Assembly (NCBI RefSeq): GCF_001866665.1
Contig: NZ_MLYO01000049.1
Location: 1-64,000, forward strand
Source: Streptomyces monashensis
GTDB taxonomy: Bacteria; Actinomycetota; Actinomycetes; Streptomycetales; Streptomycetaceae
Length of the DNA: 64,000 bases
Reading direction: 5' to 3'
Numbering within the stretch: the first letter of the stretch is position 1; each line of letters starts with the position of its first letter. The notes beneath the pieces were generated by a model. The model saw nothing but the letters and a program-made list of their open reading frames with translations, was not told the DNA's origin and did not search any database. The position numbers and the translations under genes were made by a program. This document shows, one piece after another, positions 26,588-35,986 of this stretch.

Positions 26588-26888
26588 ACTGACGACCTTA
26601 GCGCCGGGAAATCCCGTCAGCGGATGGTGGCCTTGGAGGTCGGGGCCGATCCGGCGGTGTCGGTCACGGCGTCCCCGCCGCCGTGTCCCACCGCTGATCA
26701 CGAAAGAGAACGCGACCGGGTTCTCCTTGAACGGCCGCCCGCCGGAGACATGAGTGACCTGAGCCGTGAAGTGACCGTCTGCGCGGCTGCCTCCGGCTCA
26801 ACCAGCGGTGTGTACGACTCGGGGTCAGCTCTCGGCTCAAGCGCCTACGGCACACCTGCCGCAGGCGCGGGCGAGAGACGACGATCCC

Positions 26889-26933
26889 ATGCACCGACGA
26901 ACTCTCCTCGGCGGCGCCCTCGCGGCGTCCTGA
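26889..26933 (+). pseudogene. Truncated Tat signal peptide
   Basis: ATG followed by codons for HRRTLLGGALAAS and a stop. This is the start of a twin-arginine signal peptide, cut off before the h-region ends, probably the last trace of a secreted enzyme gene. The surrounding 26588-26960 holds nothing else I can support. Confidence 0.3.
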
Positions 26934-26960
26934 CAGCGATCTTCTGGAGTAGTTCCGGCC

Positions 26961-28040
26961 TCAGTGGGGCGTCGCGACCGCAGTGCCGCAGGTCCGCTCG
27001 ATCTCGGTGGCCGGGAACGGCGTCTGTTTGCTGTCGGTGAACCACCGGCGGTGGAATTCGCTCATGGCCACGCCAGTGCGGGCATGCCGGTCGATGATCC
27101 CGGCGATCTCGCGCGGGACGTCGTCGGGCTGGTGGCCGTTGATCCACTCACGCAGGAACGCCTCGTGTTCCACACCGCCGCCCAGGCCGTCAGGAAGGTG
27201 GTGGCGGAGCAGATGGCTCACGGTGTGGCAGTGGTCGTACGCGAGGTGGTCGGAGAGGAACTTCGCCTCGGTTGCTGACAGTTCGAAGCCGGAGCTGAGG
27301 GCGAGCCCGAAGTCCGCGAAGTACAGCAGGCGGCCGTCGGTCAGGACATTGGCGAAGTGGGCGTCGAAATGGACGAGTCCGTGCGAGCTCATGAAGGCGG
27401 TGCCGCGTGCCAGGGCTTCCTCCACCCACAGATACGCCGATGCCGCCCCGCCCTTGGGCGCGGCGGTCCGGTGGTCGTGCAGCCAGTCGGCGAGGGTCTG
27501 CGGGACATGTTCCAGGAAGAGCACCAGGCTGGAAGACGACCGGTCGATGGCCTCCAGCCGCTCACGCACGGCCGATGAGCCCTCCCAGTGCGCGACCGCC
27601 CCGTCGATGCCCCCGAACTCGTCGGCGAACCCATGGGGAGGGGAGTCGGGCAGGACGCGCCAGTGGTACATCAGCGGAAAGCCCTCGTACTCGTTGCCGA
27701 GGACCCAGTTGGTCGACATGACGTGCACGGCAAGTTCCCGCCAGGCCCCGAAACCGGCCGAGCCCGCCCCGTACTGGTAGAACGTCGGCAGTCCGAAGAG
27801 GTTCGCCGTCGACCGCGCGTTCTCGGGCCGTAACTCGGTGTCCGTCAGGGGGACTCGCTTGACGAATACCCGCGTGCCGTCGATGTCCAACTCCGCCGAC
27901 CTGCCACCGACGCCGGATCCGAGCGGGTCGGCGGCAGCCACGGCCTCGCCGAGTCGACGGTCACTCAGCAGGGACAGGCGCGTGGCCACGGTCGCATACG
28001 TGGCAAGCCGCGCGGCATGGAACGGATCCGAATCACGCAT
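26961..28040 (-). CDS. Protein-kinase-like phosphotransferase
   Basis: A 359-residue kinase-fold protein. The nucleotide-binding Lys is Lys61 (TRVFVKRVP) and the pairing Glu is about 102 (WRELAVHV). The catalytic loop is HFDAHFANVL (224-233) with Asp226 and Asn231, and the DFG motif is in ADFGLALS (242-249). The glycine loop is weak, as in APH/choline-kinase-like or atypical kinases. ATG 28040 starts 147 bp after the DUF4157 gene on the same strand, so the two may be co-transcribed. The target may be a protein or a small molecule. Confidence 0.75.
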   Translation of the reverse strand: MRDSDPFHAARLATYATVATRLSLLSDRRLGEAVAAADPLGSGVGGRSAELDIDGTRVFVKRVPLTDTELRPENARSTANLFGLPTFYQYGAGSAGFGAWRELAVHVMSTNWVLGNEYEGFPLMYHWRVLPDSPPHGFADEFGGIDGAVAHWEGSSAVRERLEAIDRSSSSLVLFLEHVPQTLADWLHDHRTAAPKGGAASAYLWVEEALARGTAFMSSHGLVHFDAHFANVLTDGRLLYFADFGLALSSGFELSATEAKFLSDHLAYDHCHTVSHLLRHHLPDGLGGGVEHEAFLREWINGHQPDDVPREIAGIIDRHARTGVAMSEFHRRWFTDSKQTPFPATEIERTCGTAVATPH

Positions 28041-28187
28041 CGACAACTCCTCGGTGCCCGGGGCCAGGGCTTCGGTGATCTCGCGAACGTGGTCGAGCGT
28101 ATCCGCCACAGGAACCGCCGCAGCCGTAGCCCTGTCGCCCCGGGCCGAAACGAGAACCACCCCGGACGGCGACACGAGAACTTCCCG

Positions 28188-29729
28188 TCAGGTCCCGCTC
28201 TCGCGTCCGAAGAGTTCCGTCCGTACCCGCAACAAGAATGCTTGCCGGGTCGTGGTCTTGACCAGTGCCCTCTGGATCGCGTCGCGGAGTGTGGGCACCG
28301 AATTCAGGAAGGCGAGTGCCCGCACGGGGGTCTCCCGTCCGAGCTGCACAAGTGCGGGCTCCCAGGTGGAGCCTGTTGTCATGGGCAAGGCTCCCTCTCC
28401 CTGTGCGGTGAGCGCCTGAGGCGGCTGGTCGTGGTCGGCGAAGATGTTGAACGCCTGCTCCCCGCGCCAGCGGGATGGCTCGGCGAGGCATGCGCAGACA
28501 AATTCGTCGACCTGTTGCTCGGTCGCGCCGCCCGGACGACTTTCCGACTCGGCGTCGAGGGCATCGATGATGGCGCGAAGGCTGGGTCCGGTGAGTCGTC
28601 CTTGGTAAAGGACGGGTTCGTCGCTGCCCACCTTCGTTGCGTAGTAGTGGCCTTCGCCGAGCTTCTGCAGGGAATAGCTTTGGCCAAAGACTGTGTACGT
28701 TCCACCGCCGGGTGTTTCTCCGGCCGTCATGTAGCGGTTCTGCTGCTCTGTCAGGATCCTCTTCGCCGTTTCCCAGCGAACGGGATCAGCCGTGCCACCC
28801 TCGAGTTCGTCGGTTGCGCCGGCGGCGAGGCCGACGAGGTAGTCGACCGCTTCCTTGACGGCTGCCCAGGTGGCCACCTGCCGGGCACCCGGGAACCGGT
28901 ACTCCACCTGGCTCTCGATCAAGTCCATGACGAGCTGCTGCAGCCAAGGTTGTTTGGTGACGATCCTCTGGTATTGCGTGTCCGTTTGCAGTTGGGCCAG
29001 GGTCTGAGGCTGGTCCTGCCCCGGCTGCCCCACTCTCACCGACCGCTGCACTGCCGCTGTCGCTCTGCCGTCGACACCGCCGTTCCGGTGACCGTCCAGG
29101 GCCGGTTCCGCACCAGTCCGCTGTACCGGTGCCGGCTTCGTCACCCGGGTCGCGTTCGCCTCCGCCTCCCTTTCGAAACGGTCGGACGGGTCCGACACAC
29201 GCAAGCCGGAGCCGTTGTCGGCCATGACGGGCCCCTGACGCTGCTGGACGACGTGGGTGAGTTCATGAGCGAGGGTGTGCTTGTCGTTCCCGCCGTCTCC
29301 CATCACGACATGACTGCCGGAAGTGTACGCACGGGCACCGACCTCGGCCGCGGACGCCTTGGCCGTGCTGTCGTCATGGATACGCACGTCGGAGAAGCCG
29401 GCGCCGAGCCGGGCCTCCATATCACTGCGGGTCGCGTCGTCGAGCGGCCGGCCGCTGCTGCGAAACACCTCGTGGACGGCGGAGCGCTGGACCTGGGACT
29501 GTTCGGTCTGGTGACCGCAGCCCGGACCGTGCTGATGTTGCCCCTGGGCCTCTGACTGACCCGCCTGCTGCCGGATCATCTGTACGACCACTGCGTTCCC
29601 GACGGAACGCTGCAATGCGAGCAGAGCCCCGTCCGGCATGGCCGCGGGGCCGGGCGCGTCGGACGCAGCGCGGGTCGCCGGACGGCGCCGGCCAGTGACC
29701 GAGGTCTTGGCAGGCTCGTGTGCACGCAT
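28188..29729 (-). CDS. DUF4157 (eCIS core domain) protein with unknown C-terminal domain
   Basis: A 513-residue protein. Residues about 90-165 form a DUF4157 domain ending in the zinc-metallopeptidase-like motif AHELTHVVQQRQG (His-Glu-x-x-His at 155-159), with the usual GFSDVRIHDD and DRFEREAEANA segments. DUF4157 is the domain most often associated with extracellular contractile injection systems, where it is fused to toxins or loading factors. The N-terminus is disordered and Gln/His-rich; residues 230-513 match nothing I recognise and could be an effector domain. GGAAGG precedes the ATG at 29729. No eCIS structural gene is in this window. Confidence 0.8.
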   Translation of the reverse strand: MRAHEPAKTSVTGRRRPATRAASDAPGPAAMPDGALLALQRSVGNAVVVQMIRQQAGQSEAQGQHQHGPGCGHQTEQSQVQRSAVHEVFRSSGRPLDDATRSDMEARLGAGFSDVRIHDDSTAKASAAEVGARAYTSGSHVVMGDGGNDKHTLAHELTHVVQQRQGPVMADNGSGLRVSDPSDRFEREAEANATRVTKPAPVQRTGAEPALDGHRNGGVDGRATAAVQRSVRVGQPGQDQPQTLAQLQTDTQYQRIVTKQPWLQQLVMDLIESQVEYRFPGARQVATWAAVKEAVDYLVGLAAGATDELEGGTADPVRWETAKRILTEQQNRYMTAGETPGGGTYTVFGQSYSLQKLGEGHYYATKVGSDEPVLYQGRLTGPSLRAIIDALDAESESRPGGATEQQVDEFVCACLAEPSRWRGEQAFNIFADHDQPPQALTAQGEGALPMTTGSTWEPALVQLGRETPVRALAFLNSVPTLRDAIQRALVKTTTRQAFLLRVRTELFGRESGT

Positions 29730-30280
29730 AAGCGGGCCTTCCGATAGGCAGGTGTGTCGTTTCCCCTTGCATACGTGACGGTTGGCCCGCGTACGAGAGC
29801 CGGAAGGGCAGAGTTCGAGGGTGCGGGGGCAGACTGTCGGGTGCGGTCATCGTGCTGATCTCCTTCGGGCTTCCACACCTCGAAGATCGGCCGGTGGCCG
29901 TTCGTCTATGCGGACTCCACCCCGATGCCGGAGCAAACCCCGGATCAGGTCGAACCCATACACCACTTCCATGGACGCAACCACCTCCGTCGTCGAGCAC
30001 CCGGCCTGCCTGATGACTGGAGTACCGACGGGTTCCCCGACATTTCGGCACGCCGTCCACGTCCTCGCGAGCGGCGGTGACGGCCAGGACGACGGCGGCG
30101 ATGTCATGGGGCCGGAACACGCATGCTGGTGGCGTACGGGGCGCGGTGGATGCCGCCCGGGTCGATGGCGCCGGTGCGCGGCGCGCGGGGCCTGGTCCAC
30201 GGAGACGGCGAGCCACCAGGCCTCCGCGTCGTGCACGGTGCGGACTTCAGCCTTTCAGCCCGCGCCAGTGTGACGGTGCG
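29730..30280. other. Gap without a supported gene
   Basis: It holds several open frames but no convincing start or family match. A minus-strand reading around 29850-30010 (EVVASMEVVYGFDLIRGLL) has acceptable coding character and may be the tail of a decayed gene. Confidence 0.3.
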
Positions 30281-31065
30281 TCATCCGGATACCCCCTCCA
30301 TACCGTTCCGCAACGCGCGCGTGATCGGATCAATGGCATGCGGCGAATTGAGGCAGTGGTGGGACACCGGCAGGGTGTGAAGAGTGAGGGGATGGCGGGT
30401 CATCGGCTGCCACCGCTGCGCCGAAGCGGCGGGGATGACCGTGTCGGCATGAGGGCTCCACACCGTGATCGGGTACCCCAGCGGCCTGAGGTGGGGACCG
30501 TGCTCGTAGCCGTCGATCATGGCGAGGTCGGTACGGATCGCGCGCAGCGCCTCGCGTCGCACCTCGGCGCGATCCTCACGGGGCAAGGGGATGCCCAGCG
30601 TGGCCGCCAGGTCGACCAGGGCCGCGTCGGTCATCACCCGGGTGTTCAGGCCGACGGCGGCATACTCGGGTGGCGAGAAGGCCGCGCACACATGGAGGGC
30701 GAGTGCGGGGCTCCCCTGGCGGGCGAGCTCCCGCGCGGTCTCGTACCCGATGACGGCCCCCCTGCTGTGGCCCAGGATCATCAGGGGTTCCATGACATGG
30801 AGCGCGAGTTCCGCGGCCAGCCGGGCCGCGAACGCGACGAGTCCGGTGGCTGGGTCAGGGGCGGCCCGCCCCGGCCCGAGCCGGCGTGGATGCCGGATTC
30901 TCCCTGGTGTCGAGGCGGCCCGGGTAACGGGCGGTCAGGAATCTCACCTCGGGGCGCGAGGCCACGGGGCCACAGCGCGAAGTCACCGACGCCGCCGCCC
31001 ACTCCGGGGAGCAGCAGCACGGCGGCTTCCGGGCCGAGCCATCCTCCGACTCCCATGCGGTCAGT
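30281..31065 (-). pseudogene. Type II thioesterase pseudogene
   Basis: Three frames are needed. AAVLLLPGVGGGVGDFALWP (5' part) passes into EVRFLTARYPGRLDTRE, then a third frame gives PDPATGLVAFAARLAAELAL and MILGHSRGAVIGYETAREL, the nucleophile elbow of a GrsT-type thioesterase (GHSxGA). The 3' end, with HTLPVSHHCLNSPHAI carrying the catalytic His region, is intact. At least two frameshifts make the gene non-functional. Type II thioesterases edit NRPS/PKS carriers, so this relic hints that a PKS or NRPS locus once lay here. Confidence 0.65.
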
Positions 31066-31365
31066 ACGGCGGCCGGTTCCGGTCGAGACCAGCGTGCCAG
31101 CGGCCGGCATCCCGGTCCCGGCCGGGAGTTGGCAGGCCAGGCCTTGGCCTCGGCGACCTGTACGGGCGTGAAGCGGGCCGGGCGCCCGCTGCGTTTGCGG
31201 TCGGCCAGGGCTGGCAGGCCGCCCTCGGCCAACCGGCCCCGGCAGGTGCGCACGGTGTCCACATGCACTCCGACCTCGGCGGCGATCCACGCGTTGGACC
31301 TGCCCCGGATCGCCAAGAGCACGATCTGTGACCGGACCCTGGCCTGGTACGGAGTCTTGTGATCG
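31060..31365 (-). mobile_element. IS630-type transposase N-terminal fragment
   Basis: The translation TPYQARVRSQIVLLAIRGRS, then NAWIAAEVGVHVDTVRTCRG and ALADRKRSGRPARFTPVQVA, is the helix-turn-helix N-terminus of an IS630-family transposase. The DDE part is absent: the fragment runs straight into the start of the thioesterase relic, so the insertion or a later deletion fused the two. Confidence 0.7.
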
Positions 31366-31484
31366 TAGGCCGCCTTTTCAGCCGTTGCCGCTCGGCGCGG
31401 TCAGAGTTATGGGGCGGGCGGCGGGAACTGGCACGGCAGACAGCCCGATCAGCAGAAGTGGATCGCAACGCCAGGGGGTCCTGC

Positions 31485-32393
31485 TCATGTCGTCTCGCGG
31501 TGGAAGGGGTCCAGGGCGGTGAGTTCTTCCTCCGACAGGCGCAGGGAGCCGACGGCGACGTTCTGGACGAGGTGGTCGAGGTCGCCGGTGCCGGGGATGG
31601 CCAGGACGTGGGAACCCTGGTGCAGCGTCCACGCCAGCCTGATCTGGGCTGCGCTGACGCCGTGGGCGCGAGCGACGGTGTGGACCTCTGGGCTGTGCTC
31701 GGTGGTCACGCCGGCGGTGCGTCCGGCGCCGGCGATCGAGTAGAACGGCACGAACGCGATGCGCTGTTCACCGCAGAGGTCGAGGAACTCCTTCTGCTCG
31801 GGCGATGCGCCGATGCCGTACATGTTCTGGACGCAGACCACCGGCGCGATGCTCTGGGCCTCGGCCAGGTGGTGAGGGCGGATGTTGGACAGGCCCAGGT
31901 GACGGATGAGTCCGGCTTCGCGCAGTTCGGCGAGTGCGCCGAAGCGTTCGGCGATCGAGTCGGTGCCCACGATGCGCAGGTTCACAACGTCGAGGTGGTC
32001 GCGGCCGAGCTGGCGCAGATTCTCCTCGACCTGGCTGCGCAGCTGCTCTGGGGTGGCGTGCGCCAGCCACTGGCCCGAGGGATCGCGGCCTGGTCCGACC
32101 TTGGTGGTAATGACGAGGTCGTCCGGGTAGGGGGCCAGCGCCTGGTTGATCAGCTCGTTGGCCGAGCGCAGCGGCGAGAAGTAGAACGCAGCAGTGTCGA
32201 TGTGGTTGACACCGAGCTCGACCGCGCGGCGCAGCACACGGATCGCCTGGTCGCGGTCGCGTGGTAGGGCATCTGCCGCGAACGCCTCGCCGTGCTGCGG
32301 CAGGCGCATCGCGCCGAAACCGACCCGGTGGACCGTCAGGTCGCCGAGCTTCCAGGCGCCCGATGCCGCCGCGGTGATCGTCTGTGAGGTCAT
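31485..32393 (-). CDS. Aldo/keto reductase
   Basis: A 302-residue TIM-barrel NADPH-dependent oxidoreductase. The catalytic Asp/Tyr region is GVNHIDTAAFYFS, the Lys is in LVITTKVGPG, and the cofactor loop is in HVLAIPGTGDLDHLVQN. The usual catalytic His (LxxLH) is replaced in LDVVNLRIVG, a substitution I associate with a common actinobacterial subgroup. It is divergent, across 67 bp containing an inverted repeat, from an ArsR-type regulator that probably controls it. Substrate: an unknown carbonyl compound. Confidence 0.85.
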   Translation of the reverse strand: MTSQTITAAASGAWKLGDLTVHRVGFGAMRLPQHGEAFAADALPRDRDQAIRVLRRAVELGVNHIDTAAFYFSPLRSANELINQALAPYPDDLVITTKVGPGRDPSGQWLAHATPEQLRSQVEENLRQLGRDHLDVVNLRIVGTDSIAERFGALAELREAGLIRHLGLSNIRPHHLAEAQSIAPVVCVQNMYGIGASPEQKEFLDLCGEQRIAFVPFYSIAGAGRTAGVTTEHSPEVHTVARAHGVSAAQIRLAWTLHQGSHVLAIPGTGDLDHLVQNVAVGSLRLSEEELTALDPFHRETT

Positions 32394-32431
32394 GGCGGGA
32401 TGATCTCCGCACGGTAGGCTGGCCCGCCATT

Positions 32432-32451
32432 GATTCAGATATGTGTGAATC
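32432..32451. promoter_or_regulatory. Inverted repeat GATTCA-N8-TGAATC, candidate ArsR-type operator
   Basis: Perfect six-base arms spaced by eight bases lie in the AT-richer divergent spacer of the aldo/keto reductase and the ArsR-type gene, ten bases before the regulator's start, as in ArsR-family operators. Confidence 0.6.
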
Positions 32452-32460
32452 TATTGAGGA

Positions 32461-33459
32461 GTGGTTGTCCTGGCAGAGCTGGCGTTCTCGACAAGCGATC
32501 TGTCGCAGGTGCGGTTCGCCGTCTCACCGATGTGGGAGGTGGCGCCCAGCTTCCGGCTGCTGAGGTCCGGCACTGCGCATCCGGTCCACCGGCCCTGGGT
32601 CGACCAGGTACGCCCACGCCTGGTGGCGGCCGGGCTGGACCGGGGATGGCTCTGCGAGCTGATCCCGCCCACCGGCGGCTACGTCCCCGACTTCCTCAAC
32701 CCGGCCCCCGCCGGCCCGGCCCCCAACCCGGCTGCAGAGCGGGACGCGGTCCGCGCCGCGCCCGCCGACCGAGTACGCCAGGACCTCGACCACCTGGCCC
32801 GCCACCAGGGAACCCTCGGCTCCCGGCTACGCGCTCTGCACAACGACCCACAGGGGCTCCTCGCCAAGGTCACAGAAGAAATCGAAACCTACTGGGAACT
32901 GGCCCTCGCCCCCTACTGGGCGCGAATCCGGGCGGTCCTGGACGCAGACATCCTCTACCGGGCCCGCCTGGCCGCCGAGCACGGCACCGGCCACCTCCTC
33001 GACGACCTGCACATCTCCGTGAGCTGGGACAACAACGTGCTGCGGATGTCCCGCCGCAAACAGCCGCTGACCCGCACGACGGCAGGCACAGGACTGCTGC
33101 TGATCCCCTCGGCCTTCACCGGACCGGGGCTGCGCACCCGAACGACGCCGCCGGATCCACCCCAACTCGCCTACCAGGCGCGCGGTGTCGGCTCACTCTG
33201 GCAGGCACGGCCCGTCACACGAGCCGACACCCTCTCCGCCGTACTGGGCCGCTCACGCACCCTGCTGCTGACCGAGTTGGAGATCCCGGCCTCCACCTCA
33301 CAACTGGCCCACCGCACCGGACTCTCCTCAGCCGGGGTGTCCCAATGCCTCACCACGCTACGCGACGCGGGCTTGGTAAGCGCCCAACGCGCCGGCCGCT
33401 CCGTCCTCTACGCCCGCACCACCGCAGCCGAAACCCTCCTCCAAGCGGCCTCCACCTGA
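32461..33459 (+). CDS. ArsR-type (winged-helix) regulator with large N-terminal domain
   Basis: A 332-residue regulator of the DUF5937/ArsR type. About 240 residues of unknown ligand domain precede a C-terminal winged helix, ELEIPASTSQLAHRTGLSSA followed by VSQCLTTLRDAGLV and a YARTTAAE wing. This domain order, DNA-binding at the end, is typical of this actinobacterial group. The GTG at 32461 directly abuts a GAGGAG, so the real start could be slightly downstream. Divergent from the aldo/keto reductase. Confidence 0.75.
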   Translation: MVVLAELAFSTSDLSQVRFAVSPMWEVAPSFRLLRSGTAHPVHRPWVDQVRPRLVAAGLDRGWLCELIPPTGGYVPDFLNPAPAGPAPNPAAERDAVRAAPADRVRQDLDHLARHQGTLGSRLRALHNDPQGLLAKVTEEIETYWELALAPYWARIRAVLDADILYRARLAAEHGTGHLLDDLHISVSWDNNVLRMSRRKQPLTRTTAGTGLLLIPSAFTGPGLRTRTTPPDPPQLAYQARGVGSLWQARPVTRADTLSAVLGRSRTLLLTELEIPASTSQLAHRTGLSSAGVSQCLTTLRDAGLVSAQRAGRSVLYARTTAAETLLQAAST

Positions 33460-33547
33460 CCTCACGTCAAACCCCCGAAGCCTTTTCGGAGCGGACTGCT
33501 CACCCGTAGGTAACGTCGAGGACGGTCCACCCCTGGTAGCCCGCCTC

Positions 33548-33670
33548 CTACGAGGGGCCGTTGCAGGGGTCCTCCACCTGTCCGCCGCGAGTGCGGACGG
33601 CCGCGTTGAGCGCGTCGGTAACGTGTTCGGCCCGCATGTGATCGTGGTGCAGTTCCGCCGCCGTGGTCAG
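33548..33670 (-). mobile_element. IS3-type transposase (OrfB) fragment
   Basis: The end of a minus-strand frame reads ELHHDHMRAEHVTDALNAAV then RTRGGQVEDPC, matching the integrase-core stretch of IS3-family OrfB transposases (DHMRTELVxDALxxAVRTRGGQV). Neither the start of the domain nor terminal repeats remain. From 33671 to 34073 no gene can be supported. Confidence 0.6.
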
Positions 33671-34073
33671 CGCTGACACCGGCGCCCACACCAAGAAGGA
33701 CGGCTCGACGGCAGTCGGGGAGCCCCAGGCCCGGAGTGATCTCGTCTGAGTGGAGGCCGGGCTCGGCGCCCTGGACTCCCTGCAGGCCGGTACTGCGCCG
33801 CTGCGCGAGACCCTGATACGCAAGGTCCTGGCCCGTCGCTGCCGTGGCACTGGTGCTGGTCGTGCGGCAACCACCGGTGTGGGCGGACGTCGCCCCCGAC
33901 TGCAGGCTGCCCGCGCCCTCCGACCTGTGGGGCGAGGCGCGCGATGCCTTAGGGACAACCACCTTTGCGAAATCTCGCGCTGAGCGCCTCGTCGGTTTTC
34001 TCGTGGGCCGTAGACCCGGGGGCCGGCAGATCTCCCCACGTGTCCCACGAAACCCTGGTTCGCCGGACGACGG

Positions 34074-34532
34074 TCAGGGATTCGTCCAGGCCGCGGGGTC
34101 CTCCGCGAGGCTCAGGACCTCGTCGGGCAGCTTGGCCGCGGCCACGTGGGCCAGGGTGACCTCGCCGAGGATCTTGCGGACGTTGGCGCGTACGGCGATC
34201 CACAGCGGCAGCAGCGACTCCGCGGGACCGCAGTAGGAGAGCTCGGGTGGGCGCACTCCCCGCACCGAGACCAGGGGGCCGTCCGCCACGCGGATGACGT
34301 CGGCGATGGCGATCGACTCCGCCGGGCGGGCGAGCCGGTAGCCGCCCTTGCCGCCCCGCTGGCTGACCACAAGACCGCCCCGGCGCAGGTCGCCGAGGAT
34401 GCCCTCCAGGAATTTGTGCGGGATGCCCTGCGCCGCGGCGATCGCCTCGGCCTTGAGCGAGGCCTCGCCCCCTGCGGCGGCCAGCTCCAGTGCCGCCCGC
34501 ACCGCATAGTCCGCCCGCGCCGAGATCCGCAT
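34074..34532 (-). CDS. Rrf2-family transcriptional regulator
   Basis: A 152-residue Rrf2 protein: MRISARADYAVRAALELAAA, then IPHKFLEGILGDLRRGGLVV and SQRGGKGGYRLARP, the winged helix of the IscR/CymR/NsrR group. It has only one Cys (SYCGPAES) in the region where IscR has three, so it is unlikely to hold a [2Fe-2S] cluster in the IscR way and is more like CymR, a cysteine-metabolism repressor. It follows the SfnB/DszC-like gene by 53 bp on the same strand, at the edge of the sulfur island. A second start at 34547 adds five residues. Confidence 0.85.
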   Translation of the reverse strand: MRISARADYAVRAALELAAAGGEASLKAEAIAAAQGIPHKFLEGILGDLRRGGLVVSQRGGKGGYRLARPAESIAIADVIRVADGPLVSVRGVRPPELSYCGPAESLLPLWIAVRANVRKILGEVTLAHVAAAKLPDEVLSLAEDPAAWTNP

Positions 34533-34585
34533 GCCGCGATTATCCATCACTGTCGTGTCCGCCCGCGCACCGGTCGCCCTCCCGG

Positions 34586-35809
34586 TCAGGCTGGAAGGGC
34601 GAAGGGTGGGTGCGCTCCGTTGAGGAAGTAGTCGCCCACCTCGCGCAGTCTGTGGGTGACCGGCTCGCGCAGAGTGTGTGTCCGGGTGTCGCGCCAGAAG
34701 CGGTCGAGGCCGTGCCGCGCGGAGGCGGCGTCGGCGCCGATGACGTCCAGGGCACGGGTGGTGATCTCCTGCGCGGCCCGGAAGGCGGCGGACTCGGCCA
34801 CGCTCGCGAGGACGGAGATCTCCGCGCACTCCTCGTCGTCGAGTTCCTCGCCCTGTACCAGGCCGCGCACCAGGGCATCCACCGCCTGCTCGGCGAGGGC
34901 GGACGCGGCACGTGCGACGACGGTGAGCTCGCCGTACACGGTCAGCGCGTACGGATCTTGCGGCGGGCTGTCCGGCCAGGGCTGAGGCTCGAAGGGCTGC
35001 CAGGGGGACCTCATGACCCTTCCGTACTCGCGAATCTCGGCCAGCAGGCCCTCTGCCACGCCAAGACAGAACTGGACGGAGACCAGACGCGCGGTCGGCG
35101 CGGCCAGAGAGGCGAAGGGTGACAGGACGCCCTCGTCCGGCGAGAGGGAGCCGAGCACGTCGTCGGCCGCCACGGGCACGGAATCGAACTCCACGCCCCC
35201 ACCGGCCGCCAGCCGCTGGCCGAAGGCGTCCCCGCTGCTGCCGCTCACGACGCCCGATCGGGCGGGGTCGACCAGGACGGCCAACGGCTCACCGGTGCCG
35301 TACCTGGCGGCGCGAACCACCAGCCGGTCGGCGATCCCGACTCCGGTGGCATACCTCTGGTAGCCGTTGAGCAGATAGCCGCCCGACCTGGGGGTCAGGA
35401 TGAGTGGTGGTTCATGTGAGGCGATACCGCCTCCCCAGCACCACTGCCCTGCCGTCGACTCCCGCTCGATGCGGGCGGCACGGGTGTGGTCGGCGAAGAA
35501 CCGGGCGCTGCAGGACAGGAAGTAGTGGTTGCCCAGCAGGTGGCCGATGGCACCGTCGGCCACGGCGACGGTCCGGATGACCGCGTAAGCCGTGCGCCAG
35601 TCCCCACCGCCGCCCCCGAGTTCGGCCGGTGCCGGCAGTGTCAGCAGCCCCGACTCGCGCAACCGCGCCACCTCGTCGAGCGGTGCCTTGCCGCTCTGTT
35701 CGCGCTCGACCGCGTCCGTTGCCAGGTCGTCCGCCATCTCACGGGCTATGTGCAGCCAGTCGACCTGCCCGGCTCCCGCGTCGGTCACCCCGTCCGCCGT
35801 CACCGTCAT
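34586..35809 (-). CDS. SfnB/DszC-like acyl-CoA dehydrogenase-fold flavoprotein
   Basis: A 407-residue member of the acyl-CoA dehydrogenase superfamily in the monooxygenase branch (DszC/SfnB/TdsC). It has the helical N-domain, a mid beta-domain (QWCWGGGIASHE...GYLLNGYQRYATGVGIAD) and a C-terminal helical bundle with RFWRDTRTHTLREPVTHRLR, the signature of sulfur-acquisition members. These use reduced FMN from a separate reductase to oxygenate sulfur compounds. The ATG overlaps the stop of a 19-codon uORF (ATGA), so its translation is probably coupled. Co-transcribed with the Rrf2 gene. Confidence 0.8.
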   Translation of the reverse strand: MTVTADGVTDAGAGQVDWLHIAREMADDLATDAVEREQSGKAPLDEVARLRESGLLTLPAPAELGGGGGDWRTAYAVIRTVAVADGAIGHLLGNHYFLSCSARFFADHTRAARIERESTAGQWCWGGGIASHEPPLILTPRSGGYLLNGYQRYATGVGIADRLVVRAARYGTGEPLAVLVDPARSGVVSGSSGDAFGQRLAAGGGVEFDSVPVAADDVLGSLSPDEGVLSPFASLAAPTARLVSVQFCLGVAEGLLAEIREYGRVMRSPWQPFEPQPWPDSPPQDPYALTVYGELTVVARAASALAEQAVDALVRGLVQGEELDDEECAEISVLASVAESAAFRAAQEITTRALDVIGADAASARHGLDRFWRDTRTHTLREPVTHRLREVGDYFLNGAHPPFALPA

Positions 35810-35865
35810 GTCCTCACCCGCTTCATGCGACTGCGGCTGTCGTTACAGCTCAGTGCTGTGGTCAT
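35806..35865 (-). CDS. 19-residue upstream ORF coupled to the SfnB-like gene
   Basis: ATG at 35865 has a good GAAGGA ribosome site and encodes MTTALSCNDSRSRMKRVRT; its TGA overlaps the next ATG by four bases. The peptide carries one Cys early and a basic end. It lacks the (H/V)-D-L signature of the other leader peptides here, so a different regulatory role, or plain coupling, is possible. Confidence 0.5.
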   Translation of the reverse strand: MTTALSCNDSRSRMKRVRT

Positions 35866-35986
35866 GGCGTCTTCCTTCAGGGGGTCGAGGACGACGCGGT
35901 GCCCGGCGAGGCGGCGTGGGAGTGCAGCGGTGCGCAGTGACGCGTCGGCTTCATCATCCTCACCCCCCTCTTCGACCACCGTCAAC

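Noticed and set aside
35806..35865. Grouping the uORF before the SfnB-like gene with the six Cys leader peptides
   Set aside because: It lacks the (H/V)-D-L signature and its single Cys is early, so it was listed separately.
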